Positions 14,909 through 24,094 of a stretch of 33,987 nt of DNA are shown piece by piece. Made by a program: the position numbers and the translations under genes. The stretch comes from Spirochaetota bacterium (GTDB taxonomy: Bacteria; Spirochaetota; UBA4802; UBA5550), in contig JAFGJX010000066.1 of the NCBI GenBank assembly GCA_016928865.1, positions 1 through 33,987 on the forward strand, read 5' to 3'. The notes below the pieces were generated by a model that ran no database searches, was not told the DNA's origin, and saw only the letters and a list, made by a program, of their open reading frames with translations. Position 1 is the first letter of the stretch, and every line of letters starts with the position of its first letter.

Positions 14909-17900
14909 TCAGTCGCGTTTCCCGCCGAAGGCCTCCTCGCACCTGCGGCGCGCGAGTGCGAGTCCGCGCACGAGGTGGCTGCGGAGCTCGCGGATCGAAG
15001 GGATGGTCCAGTCGACAAGTCCCGACTCGACGCCGTCGTTTACGGCGCGGGCCTTTTCGATGTAGGAATCGGCGAAATTCTTCCGCAGCTCCTCCGCTCG
15101 TTCCGTTTCACCCCGGTCAACCAGTCGCGCGTATTTCTTCCCGTAGAGGAGATCGAAGGCCGCGTCCACGCCGATGACAGCCATGACCGCCTTCTCCAGC
15201 GCGAGGTAGACGATACCGGGTCGCAGGAACTTGTTAAAGGCATGGATGAGGCGGCCGCCGTAGTTCTGGTTCAGCACCACGCTCACTACCGGGACGGTGC
15301 CAAGCACATTAGCGTCCAGCGACTCGGCGCCTATTGCCTGGATCCGGAAGCGCTCTTGCTGCGAGCCGGGCACGAACCCTGACGAATTGGAGAGCATCAC
15401 GAGGGGAATGCCCGTGCGGTTCAGGAACTCGGTGAAGACGCGGAATTTTTCCGTGCCGGCGGCGTCAGCGCCGCCGCCCTTGATCAGCGGCTGATCTGCA
15501 ATGACGCCCACAGTATGACCCTCGAGGCGCGCCAGGGCGGTTATCAGGGTTGGGCCGTTGATCGGATTGTTCATGTCGCGGCCGAATTCAAGGAAGGAAC
15601 CGCTGTCGAACACGCGGTTGATCACCGACGCCACGATGTCGTAGGGCTCCATTGCGTCTTCCGGAATGTCCGGCGCGTCCGCAGGCGCTATAAAGGCGGC
15701 CGGCGCATCGACAGGGTCGATCATACCGATGAGGCGGCACGCCAGGTCAAAGGCGTCTGCGAACGAGTCGGCGATGAAGGTCGCGTTATTTTCTATGAAA
15801 CGCGTGTCCGCCGCGGATTCATTTCCATTTCTGAGATAGATCAGCGCGTCCGCCGCGCTGTTGATGTCAGATGCTTTCATGCCGTCGGGATGGGTGATCA
15901 GGTGGATGGCCACACCCCCGAGGTTCATGAGCGCGCTGATAAAATCCATCCGGGGACGCATCTGGGCGTTTTCATGGAAGTCCGGCGTCTGCAGGAACTT
16001 TTTTCCGAAAACGAGGATACGGTGCGATCCGGTCCGCTCCGCTGTTTTCAGAAGCTCCCGCGCCTTGATGACCGAGGAGAGCGAGCGGAGTCCGGAATGG
16101 GTGCGCGGTCCCATGACGAGGACGCGCCGGCCGCCGATGCGGGCAAAGCCGCCGATGAGGGCTTCCGCGGCGTAGTAATTTTCCTTGAAGGAACAGAACA
16201 GGCCCCCGTCCACGTTGCGCCTGACGGTCGATTCGCTGAACACGATCGAGCCTCCCGGCTTTTCCGGCGGCTCCGGAAGCCCCTGCGCGCGCCGTATGGC
16301 GAGGAGCTGCGCGTCTGACATGAAGATATCCTGTATCAACCGTATCGAGCGTACGAGGTGAATCTTGTCACAGGCCACGATGTCGACGATTCCGGTCCAG
16401 GTTCCCAGGATTTTGGCACCGCCGATGTCGTAGTTGGTTATCTCCTCGCCGATGACGGTCTGGATGACCTTAGACCCGGTCAGGACGCGATATGATTCCT
16501 CCGAGTCGAGGAGGACCTGTATCGAGGCCTGGCTCGATCCGTACACGTCGAGCCCGGCCGATGAGCCGATACCGACCGCGATGAGCTGGAACGAGCGGTG
16601 CTTTCTGTCGGGCGTTTCGAACGAGAGTGCGAAGAGGTCGTTGAGTTCGCGGAAGAGCCTTCCGAGTTCGGGATCGGGGGTGTGCTCAACGTAGGCGCGG
16701 AACGCGGCGCTGTCCGTGCGTCCGGTCAGGAGCGCGTTCATCATAAAGCCTTCAGCGCCCCGGTTCAGGGACACGACGCCCTCCATGATGTTCGCGCCGG
16801 CGCTGTCATTCCATACGTACAACGGCCAGTCTTTCAGATAGGCCAGATACGCCGCGGCGATGTACTTGAGCCCTTCGCGGCTGCCGGTGGAGCCGCCGCT
16901 TACCCGGGAGTCCTTCATGTAGAAGCAGGCGGGCGCGCCTCCCATGGTGCCGCAGTAGATCTTTGCCCCTACCGGTCTGCTGATGATGCGGAGCTCGCTG
17001 GCCGGGGCATCCTCTGTCTCGTCGATTGATGGGATCCGGATTTCAGTGATGGACCCGGGGTCGAAGCACTCCTCAGCCCATGTCTCGATGGGCCATTTGC
17101 CGGCGTCAAGGAGCCGCTGGGTCGATATGTTCGCGTCATCCGCGGCGCGGTAGGGATTTCTCCGGTCCGCCGGATGCAGGTATTCGATGACCGTGGCGTC
17201 ATTTGTCCGGTAGACCAGGATGCCGCGTTCTCCCGGCGCGACCGCAAACGGCGGACGCAGATTCATGGTGATGATCCCCCTGAGCGGCTCAAGGTCGCGC
17301 GCGGCATTCAGGCAGAAAGTGCACCAGCGCTTGAACTCGGCGTAGGGGATCGTTCCAGGGGCGGCATCATCATTCCAGACGAGCGTTTGCTCTGCCAGTA
17401 TCTCGATCCAGCTGTGGTGCGCTGTCCCGATGCCGCGGTAGGCGCGAACGACCCGCGCCGCGTCTGCAAAGGCGGCATGTAAATCTTCTCCGGCTTGATT
17501 ACTGTCCATACGTGCGACAGAAAGCGCGAGATACGAGCGCACGGCCGGATCGCCCGGGTCCTCGAGAAGCAGTATGACCACGCCGGTCAGGGGCGAATGA
17601 AGGCGCCTGACCCGGTAGTTTTTTTCCAGCGCAGTCAGCCGCGACGCCAGGGCGTCTGCGAGCGGCCCGGCTGCCTGCGCAGCCGGTTCCGGTCCGGCGA
17701 GGGAGGCGGCGCATCGCCGCATTTCCGCGTCGTTGAAATTTCGCTGTTCCGCTTCATGGGGGAGGGGGTGTTCATCCCATTGCCCTTCCTCTGCATTCAG
17801 GTACGCGGAAAAGCCCGCCTCTTGAAGCAGCGGCTGCAGGATGGCCTTGATGAATTTCAGGAGTGAATCGTCTCGCTCTGCCTGCTCCTGCTCCATCAGG

Positions 17901-20755
17901 CGGGCGAGGGCCGCGATGGTATCCTGTCCGGGATGCCGGACATTCGCGGTGATATGGGCGATTTTTTTTATGATGTCGGTCTGGTCCAGGCAGAACTGGT
18001 ATGCCCGCTTGAACAGGAGGTAAACGTACTGGCGGGAGAACGCGCCCATCTCGGATTTTCCCTCCCAGCGGGGCAGCTCGTACGCGTCGAAGAGTGTCTT
18101 CAAGAGCCGGTCGAAGGTGCGCGTCGACGCGGCGGGAAGCTCCTGCCTTCCCGCGAGGTACTGGTTCAGCTCTTCCTGGAAGGAGAGGCCCTCGCCGGAC
18201 ACCACCGGGGAAAACAGCTTTTTTATGTTCGTATAATGGATGATTATGGAGTGCAGCAGGAACAGTATGTCCGGGGTCATGGCCGCCTCATCAATCGCCG
18301 AGGGGAGCTTCTTCATGGCCCGTCTCAGGGATTCGATAACAGTGGGCTGGCAGACGTATCCCCGGGCCGCGGCAAGCACGAGCTCGAGGAGCGCCTTGAG
18401 ATGGCGGGGCAGGTCGCCTGCCACCTCGTTGGCGAAAGAGTCGCTGAAAAGCCTGTCCAGGAGGGATGATGCGGACAGGGCGGCGGCAGGCGCCGCATCC
18501 CGGTCCGGGGCCGGAGCCGCTTCCCCGCTTCCCTCTTCGGTTTCGATGACCGCAAGGAGCTCGTTTTCCTGGATGCTCCTTCCGATGACGCGCCCCCCCG
18601 CTGAACGCGCAAACCTCAGGCGGGAGATATCGCCGTCCTCGATCAGGTATGTCAGGCGTCCCGCATCCGGCGCGGTGATGGTGCTTTCCATCTTCATTGA
18701 TGAAAGAATCATGAGCGGCTCGCCCGCCTGCACGCGGTCGCCGGGGTGGAACTCGCGGCAGAAGGAGACGAAAGCTCCCTGGAAGGGGGAGACGACTTTT
18801 TTGATGTTCCGGTCCTCGGAAAACCCCTCTGTGACAACCGAGACGCGGTAGTAGCGCACCTTGTTCGATTCGTCCTTCATCCTGACGTCAATGTACCCGG
18901 AATGGCGGTTCACCCTGACGCGAAACGAGCTGGAACCGAAGATCAGGATGAAATCGTCGCAGCGGTCGTTCATGGAGGTCAGGACGACTGTCCCGTTATA
19001 GACGCCCCGCACGAAACAGTAATACGAGTCAATGGCAATCTGGATAAATTCTACCAGATGACGCCGGCCACGGTAGTCTATGGTGTACCGGCCGGGCATG
19101 TTCGACACCGGGGGGGCGTCGATGATGCCGCCCATGCCCGCGATGACGCTGAACCCGTTGACCGTGTCCCTGAGCAGGCGGAGGTGCTCGGTCAAGGCGC
19201 CGAAGACGACATGCTTCAGAGACCGCCGGTCGAACCCCTGGATGGTGTCCCCGCCCTGCTCCCTGAAGTCGAGGTCGGGGTTTTCACGCAACAGGTTGTT
19301 GGTGTAATCGCCTTTCGCGAATTCAGGGTGCCTCACTATCATGAGTAGCTGGTTGATGTTCGTCTTGACCCCGCTGATATAGAGCTCCTGAAGGGCGCGC
19401 TCAAGGCGGATAATCGCCTCCCTCCGTGTCGAGCCGTGCGCGATCAGCTTGCCGATCATCGGATCGTACATGGGCAGGATGGCATCTCCCTCCATGAATC
19501 CGAAATCGCACCGGATGCCGTTGAAGGTGGGCAGATCCATTTCGATGATTGTGCCGGGCGAGGGGAGATAGCTGTTCTCCGGCTCCTCGGCGTAGATGCG
19601 GCACTCAATGGAATGGTCGTTCTCTGCTATGCGGCCCTTCAGGGTTTCCAGGCCGATGATCTCCGATTCACGGCCGTCAAAATAAAGGATCTGCCACTTC
19701 GCGATATCAATACCGAGTGACTGGTCGGTGACCGCGTACTCGACCTGGAGCCGGGTGTTCATTTCCATGAAGCCGAAATTCCCGGTCTCGGTGTCGATGA
19801 GGAATTCGACCGTACCGGCCCCGCCGCCGTCGTAGCCTGAGATGTGAGCTATTTTTTCGGCCGCGGCCAGGAGTTCCAGGGCCGCAGAGTTTTCGAGAAA
19901 TACGTGTCCGCTCTCTTCGATGATCTTCTGGTGCCGGCGCTGGACCGCGCACTTGCGGATCCCGATGGCCCAGCCGTTGAATATCTGGACCTCGATGTGT
20001 ACCGGTTTTGCCAGATATTTTTCCATATAAAACGAAGGATCGCCGTAGAGGTCCTCTCCGATGCGGGCTGCGGATTCTACCGCGCGTTCAAGCTCCCTCT
20101 CGTCCGCGACTGGATAGACTCCCTTGCCGCCGCCGCCGGAGCAGAGCTTAACCATGACCGGGAACCCGATGCGGCCGGCTTCGCGACGCGCCGTCGTTAT
20201 ATCGCTGCCTGCGATACTCTCCGAGCTTTCGAACAGTGGAACGCCGTGGCGCCGCGCCAGGAGGCGCGCGTTCATCTTGTCTCCCACCATGCGCATGGTG
20301 GCGTGGCTCGGGCCCATGAAGATTATCTCGGTCCCGCGCAGCTCCTTCATGGATTCCAGCGCCTCAACGAAACCGACGTTCTCGGAAAGGAAGCCGTACC
20401 CGGTGTAGACCGCGTTGGCCCTTGAAAGGATCGCGGCCGCTATGATGACCGGGATGCTGGCATAGTTTTCCTGGTATCCGATAAAGACGACTTCGTCAGC
20501 GAATTCATACCACGATTGGCCCCGGTCAGGATCGGTGACGACCGCGACCGAGGGAATCCCTTCCTCGTGGAGCGCCAGGAAGAAGCGCTTGGCGATTTCA
20601 CCCCTGTTTGCCACCAGCACCTTCTGGAGACGGTGGCGCCGCGGGCCTGACGCCGGGCGGCCGTCAATGGTCCGGCTCCCGGATATGCTCGGGTTCAGGC
20701 CGTGAAGGACCTTCAGCGCGGAGTCGATATTTTTCTGTAAGGCGTCGTATTTCAT
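14909..20755 (-). CDS. Single-chain acetyl/acyl-CoA carboxylase (BC-BCCP-CT polyprotein)
   Basis: The protein has 1948 residues. Biotin carboxylase spans ~43-490, with VLVANRGEIAKR, the glycine-rich GGGGKG loop (207-212), HIEVQIF and FMEMNTRLQVEY (usually QVEH). A linker leads to a biotinyl domain at ~650-737 with Lys688 in SSMKMES. A ~500-residue central region without recognised motifs follows. The carboxyltransferase has an N-lobe at ~1270-1480 (VGIGSSAGLDVYG, SKVIQTVIGEE) and a C-lobe at ~1690-1948 (FDSGSFLEFG, SNSSGFVPGSQQ), separated by ~200 extra residues. The BC-BCCP-central-CT order is that of eukaryotic acetyl-CoA carboxylase rather than the usual split bacterial enzyme. It could supply malonyl-CoA to the ketosynthase operon 107 bases downstream. 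The acyl-CoA it uses is not determined. Confidence 0.88.
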   Translation of the reverse strand: MKYDALQKNIDSALKVLHGLNPSISGSRTIDGRPASGPRRHRLQKVLVANRGEIAKRFFLALHEEGIPSVAVVTDPDRGQSWYEFADEVVFIGYQENYASIPVIIAAAILSRANAVYTGYGFLSENVGFVEALESMKELRGTEIIFMGPSHATMRMVGDKMNARLLARRHGVPLFESSESIAGSDITTARREAGRIGFPVMVKLCSGGGGKGVYPVADERELERAVESAARIGEDLYGDPSFYMEKYLAKPVHIEVQIFNGWAIGIRKCAVQRRHQKIIEESGHVFLENSAALELLAAAEKIAHISGYDGGGAGTVEFLIDTETGNFGFMEMNTRLQVEYAVTDQSLGIDIAKWQILYFDGRESEIIGLETLKGRIAENDHSIECRIYAEEPENSYLPSPGTIIEMDLPTFNGIRCDFGFMEGDAILPMYDPMIGKLIAHGSTRREAIIRLERALQELYISGVKTNINQLLMIVRHPEFAKGDYTNNLLRENPDLDFREQGGDTIQGFDRRSLKHVVFGALTEHLRLLRDTVNGFSVIAGMGGIIDAPPVSNMPGRYTIDYRGRRHLVEFIQIAIDSYYCFVRGVYNGTVVLTSMNDRCDDFILIFGSSSFRVRVNRHSGYIDVRMKDESNKVRYYRVSVVTEGFSEDRNIKKVVSPFQGAFVSFCREFHPGDRVQAGEPLMILSSMKMESTITAPDAGRLTYLIEDGDISRLRFARSAGGRVIGRSIQENELLAVIETEEGSGEAAPAPDRDAAPAAALSASSLLDRLFSDSFANEVAGDLPRHLKALLELVLAAARGYVCQPTVIESLRRAMKKLPSAIDEAAMTPDILFLLHSIIIHYTNIKKLFSPVVSGEGLSFQEELNQYLAGRQELPAASTRTFDRLLKTLFDAYELPRWEGKSEMGAFSRQYVYLLFKRAYQFCLDQTDIIKKIAHITANVRHPGQDTIAALARLMEQEQAERDDSLLKFIKAILQPLLQEAGFSAYLNAEEGQWDEHPLPHEAEQRNFNDAEMRRCAASLAGPEPAAQAAGPLADALASRLTALEKNYRVRRLHSPLTGVVILLLEDPGDPAVRSYLALSVARMDSNQAGEDLHAAFADAARVVRAYRGIGTAHHSWIEILAEQTLVWNDDAAPGTIPYAEFKRWCTFCLNAARDLEPLRGIITMNLRPPFAVAPGERGILVYRTNDATVIEYLHPADRRNPYRAADDANISTQRLLDAGKWPIETWAEECFDPGSITEIRIPSIDETEDAPASELRIISRPVGAKIYCGTMGGAPACFYMKDSRVSGGSTGSREGLKYIAAAYLAYLKDWPLYVWNDSAGANIMEGVVSLNRGAEGFMMNALLTGRTDSAAFRAYVEHTPDPELGRLFRELNDLFALSFETPDRKHRSFQLIAVGIGSSAGLDVYGSSQASIQVLLDSEESYRVLTGSKVIQTVIGEEITNYDIGGAKILGTWTGIVDIVACDKIHLVRSIRLIQDIFMSDAQLLAIRRAQGLPEPPEKPGGSIVFSESTVRRNVDGGLFCSFKENYYAAEALIGGFARIGGRRVLVMGPRTHSGLRSLSSVIKARELLKTAERTGSHRILVFGKKFLQTPDFHENAQMRPRMDFISALMNLGGVAIHLITHPDGMKASDINSAADALIYLRNGNESAADTRFIENNATFIADSFADAFDLACRLIGMIDPVDAPAAFIAPADAPDIPEDAMEPYDIVASVINRVFDSGSFLEFGRDMNNPINGPTLITALARLEGHTVGVIADQPLIKGGGADAAGTEKFRVFTEFLNRTGIPLVMLSNSSGFVPGSQQERFRIQAIGAESLDANVLGTVPVVSVVLNQNYGGRLIHAFNKFLRPGIVYLALEKAVMAVIGVDAAFDLLYGKKYARLVDRGETERAEELRKNFADSYIEKARAVNDGVESGLVDWTIPSIRELRSHLVRGLALARRRCEEAFGGKRD

Positions 20756-20769
20756 GTGCGTTATCGGTT

Positions 20770-20799
20770 ATTATAGCGACAGACGTGTTATAAACTCAA
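20770..20799 (-). promoter_or_regulatory. Candidate promoter of the carboxylase gene
   Basis: On the minus strand TTGAGT (20799-20794) and a perfect TATAAT (20775-20770) lie 18 bases apart. The start would be near 20763, only about 8 bases before the ATG at 20755. No ribosome-binding site is visible, so translation may be nearly leaderless. Confidence 0.45.
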
Positions 20800-20870
20800 T
20801 AAATATTTCCGTACATTCAGAATATTTGTCCGGAATGTTCAGATGCTGTGCCATTGCGGGCGGCCAGGAA

Positions 20871-21110
20871 TCACTTCCTGGTGCCGCGGCGGCGGACAAC
20901 ATACGAATAGAGGTATGCGAAGGAGAGTATGAAGATGATAATGCCCCATGTCCGTGTCGTTTCATTTTTGATGAGGTACAGGCTGGCGATCACCACCACA
21001 AGGATGAGAATGATGACAAGGAGCCTACGCAGGGTCTTTGAGAGCGATTCGGCTCCGATCTGCATTTTGTTGATCGCAACGCTGAGAAGCTTGTCCATAT
21101 CAATTTTCAT
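20871..21110 (-). CDS. Small membrane protein, unknown function
   Basis: The protein has 79 residues. The ATG at 21110 (MKIDMDKLL) is preferred to the upstream frame extension, which runs back towards the strong terminator at 21202-21236; a weak AGG precedes it. After ~27 polar residues come two membrane segments (LLVIILILVVVIASLYLI and WGIIIFILSFAYLYSYVV) with a basic tail (RRRGTRK), which places the C-terminus in the cytoplasm. I do not recognise a family. It lies between the pyrophosphatase terminator and the carboxylase promoter. Confidence 0.6.
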   Translation of the reverse strand: MKIDMDKLLSVAINKMQIGAESLSKTLRRLLVIILILVVVIASLYLIKNETTRTWGIIIFILSFAYLYSYVVRRRGTRK

Positions 21111-21201
21111 TGTAACCTGCCATGTGCCGCCTGAGTAACACGAGTATACGTACCCCGTGGATAGTTCAATGATAAAAATGGAGTAGTTTGCTGCAAGATA
21201 C

Positions 21202-21236
21202 AAAAAAAGGCCGCCCCGCAGGGACGGCCTTTTTTT
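21202..21236 (-). terminator. hppA: Strong bidirectional terminator after hppA
   Basis: Seven A, the stem GGCCG (21209-21213) with CGGCC (21225-21229), an inner CCC/GGG pair, and seven T form a textbook factor-independent terminator readable on both strands. It ends the pyrophosphatase transcript 23 bases after its stop codon and insulates the small membrane gene. Confidence 0.92.
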
Positions 21237-21258
21237 GCAATATATCAGAAAACCGGGA

Positions 21259-23607
21259 TTATTTTATAAATCCCAGAAGCTTTCCGATCTCCTGTGAGTA
21301 TTTTACGACCACGCCCGAGAAAACGACGGAAACCATGGTCATGAGCTTGAGAAGAATGTTGAGAGAAGGACCGGCGGTGTCCTTGAACGGGTCGCCGACC
21401 GTATCGCCGATGACGCCCGCTTTGTGGGCATCTGAGCCTTTTCCGCCATGGTGCCCCTTCTCAATGTACTTCTTGGCGTTGTCCCATGCGCCGCCGGCGT
21501 TATTGAGCATGCAGGCAAACGCGAAACCGCAGGTCAGGGCGCCGGCCAGGAGACCCATCAGGCCGGCCACGCCGAGGATGAGACCGACCGCGACCGGGAT
21601 CAGGATGGCCAGGAACGAGGGCAGCATCATCTTGGACTGGGCGCCTTTGGTGGAGATTTCGACGCAGCGCGCGTAATCCGGCTTGTCTTTCCCTTCCAGG
21701 ATGCCCGGCTTTTCCTTGAACTGGCGGCGGACTTCCTCAACCATCGCTCCGGCAGCGCGGCCGACAGCCTTGATGGTCAGGGCGCAGAACACGAATACCG
21801 CCATCGATCCCAGGAACAGGCCGCAGATGAGGAGCGGGTTCATGATGTTGATGTCATAGGCGCGGATGAAATCCGAGATGTGAGCCTTGCTGGCAAGCAC
21901 GTTGTACTGGTCCAGGTTCAGGCCTTCCGCCAGATTGTAATGGAACGTGACCGGGCCGACCTTGTAGGTCCCGCCGTTTTGCAGGGCGTATTTGCCGATC
22001 CAGATCTTGATCTCTTCAAGATAGGCCGACAGAAGGGCCATGGCTGTAAGAGCCGCGGATCCGATCGCGAAGCCTTTGCCGATGGCAGCGGTGGTGTTGC
22101 CCAGCATATCAAGGGCGTCCGTGCGGGTCCGCACTTCCTTGCCCAGACCGCTCATCTCGGCGTTGCCGCCCGCGTTGTCGGCGATGGGGCCGTACGCGTC
22201 GGTTGCCAGGGTGATGCCCAGGGTCGCAAGCATGCCGACCGAAGCGAAGCTGATGCCATACAGGCCCTGCGAGATATTTTCAAATCCGCCGGATACGCCG
22301 AAGGCGACCAGGATGCCGATGACGATGGTGATGACAGGGATGCCCGAGGAGAGCATGCCGGTTGATATTCCATCGAGGATACCGGTCGCAGGTCCCATGA
22401 CGTGCTGGCCGGCAATGCCCTGGGTCGGCTTGTTGTCGTCAGAGGTGTAGTATTCCGTCGACTGGCCGATGATCAGACCGGCGATCAGACCGGCGATGAC
22501 CGCGCCGAAAATGCCCCAGCTGATGAAGTTAACGTACGCCATGATGGCGAGCGCACCAATCAGGAGGAACGAAGCGCCCCAGACGCCGCGGTTCAGCGCG
22601 GCAAGCAGGGTCTTCATCGACGCGTCTTCTTTCGTGCGGACCAGGAAGATGCCTATGACCGAGAAGAGGATGCCGAGTCCCGCGACTATCATCGGAGCGA
22701 TAACCGCGTTCAGGTTTTCCTGTCCCAGCAGGGGAAGGGCGGCGCCGAGAGCGGCGGTTGCGAGGATGGAGCCGCAGTACGACTCGTACAGGTCGGCGCC
22801 CATACCGGCAACGTCGCCCACGTTGTCGCCGACGTTGTCAGCGATGGTGGCCGGGTTCCGGGGATCGTCTTCGGGGATGCCCGCTTCAACTTTGCCAACC
22901 AGGTCGGCGCCGACGTCGGCCGCCTTGGTATAGATGCCGCCGCCGACCCTGGCGAACAGGGCCTGGGTGGAGGCGCCCATACCGAAGGTGATCATCGTCG
23001 TGGTTATCTCGACGAGCTTGGTGTGCCTGAAGTCTTCGCTGGCGATTATGCTGGCAAGCTGGCTGGGATCAAACACGGTGCCGGCCGCGGTGTATTTTTC
23101 AAATACCTCCTGGGCAAGGCCCCATACGTTATGGTCGTAAAGGTAGTTCAGTACCAGATACCATGCCGCTATGTCAAGAAGGCCGAAGCCGACAACGACG
23201 AGGCCCATGACCGCTCCGGAGCGGAACGCGACCTTGAGGCCGTTGTTGAGGGATTCAGATGCCCCCTGCGCCGTACGCGATGAGGCGTTGGTCGCGGTCT
23301 TCATCCCGAGGAAACCGCACAGGCCGGAGAAAAAACCGCCGGTGAGGAATGCGAAGGGAACGAACCGGTTCTGGATGCCCATGACGGCCAGGACCGAAAA
23401 TAATATGACGAGAACGACAAAAACGATGGTCACCACTTTGTACTGCTGTCTCAGGTACGCATAGGCGCCGTCTCTTACTGCGCTCGCTATCTCGATCATC
23501 TTGGAATTGCCCTCATTGGCTTTCATCATCAGTTTGTAGAACACGAAAGCAAAAGTAAGGGCGATTACTGATCCGATAGGAGCGATGTAAAACAGATTCA
23601 TCTCCAT
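21259..23607 (-). CDS. hppA: K+-dependent membrane-bound ion-pumping pyrophosphatase
   Basis: The protein has 782 residues. The ATG at 23607 follows AGAGGTGA, a near-perfect ribosome-binding site; the frame extension to 23844 is not needed. The enzyme hydrolyses pyrophosphate to pump ions across the inner membrane. The substrate-binding DVGADLVGKVE and DNVGDNVGDVAGMGADL motifs are intact, and about 16 hydrophobic segments alternate along the chain. GNTTAAIGKG has alanine where K+-independent enzymes have lysine, so K+ activation is expected. The glutamate in DLYESYCGSI is typical of the Na+-transporting group, so Na+ (or Na+ and H+) pumping is likely; that part is inference. The divergent neighbour is an Na+/H+ antiporter. 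Confidence 0.95.
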   Translation of the reverse strand: MEMNLFYIAPIGSVIALTFAFVFYKLMMKANEGNSKMIEIASAVRDGAYAYLRQQYKVVTIVFVVLVILFSVLAVMGIQNRFVPFAFLTGGFFSGLCGFLGMKTATNASSRTAQGASESLNNGLKVAFRSGAVMGLVVVGFGLLDIAAWYLVLNYLYDHNVWGLAQEVFEKYTAAGTVFDPSQLASIIASEDFRHTKLVEITTTMITFGMGASTQALFARVGGGIYTKAADVGADLVGKVEAGIPEDDPRNPATIADNVGDNVGDVAGMGADLYESYCGSILATAALGAALPLLGQENLNAVIAPMIVAGLGILFSVIGIFLVRTKEDASMKTLLAALNRGVWGASFLLIGALAIMAYVNFISWGIFGAVIAGLIAGLIIGQSTEYYTSDDNKPTQGIAGQHVMGPATGILDGISTGMLSSGIPVITIVIGILVAFGVSGGFENISQGLYGISFASVGMLATLGITLATDAYGPIADNAGGNAEMSGLGKEVRTRTDALDMLGNTTAAIGKGFAIGSAALTAMALLSAYLEEIKIWIGKYALQNGGTYKVGPVTFHYNLAEGLNLDQYNVLASKAHISDFIRAYDINIMNPLLICGLFLGSMAVFVFCALTIKAVGRAAGAMVEEVRRQFKEKPGILEGKDKPDYARCVEISTKGAQSKMMLPSFLAILIPVAVGLILGVAGLMGLLAGALTCGFAFACMLNNAGGAWDNAKKYIEKGHHGGKGSDAHKAGVIGDTVGDPFKDTAGPSLNILLKLMTMVSVVFSGVVVKYSQEIGKLLGFIK

Positions 23608-24094
23608 AGAATCACCTCTTAATTGTAGAATTTTTAGGTACCAAATTAAACCAGGCAACGGGCGATTGAAGCATACAAGGCCCTCTGCCAGAATAATATG
23701 CACAATTTCATGCGGCCGTTCGGGACACTGGTGTGCATTGACGGTCACATCGTATAAACAGCCGTATTTCCAGGATATTGATGCTGTTTTATCTGAAAGA
23801 ACCTGTAATGGAAGCATCCATGCGACGATTTGCGATGTTTCCATTCTTTTTTTTCCATAAGTGAAAATAAACCGGTATTGTCAACAAATTTAACGCTGTA
23901 TGGCATAACCAAAATGGGGGAAATTTATATTATTGATTTGACATCGCCGGGGTTTATTAAAATTTATGTCAGTGGCGCTCTCTGGTATATGGGTATGCGT
24001 CGCTCTTGGACGCGATCATAGCGGGTTGATCCTGTACCCTGATATAAATGTGCCGGTCCGCGTGATTTTTTTACATTTTTAAGGAGCGAACAGC
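23608..24094. other. Long divergent intergenic region between hppA and the antiporter
   Basis: About 490 AT-rich bases hold the control regions of both divergent genes. For hppA, TTGCCT and AAAAAT lie 17 bases apart on the minus strand about 15-40 bases before the ribosome-binding site. For the antiporter, a perfect TTGACA lies at 23938-23943, followed by AT-rich sequence without a clear -10 at standard spacing. Short open frames here have no ribosome-binding sites. I see no RNA gene. Confidence 0.4.

Noticed and set aside
23608..23844. N-terminal extension of the pyrophosphatase
   Set aside because: It lacks similarity to the family start, while AGAGGTGA stands directly before the ATG at 23607.
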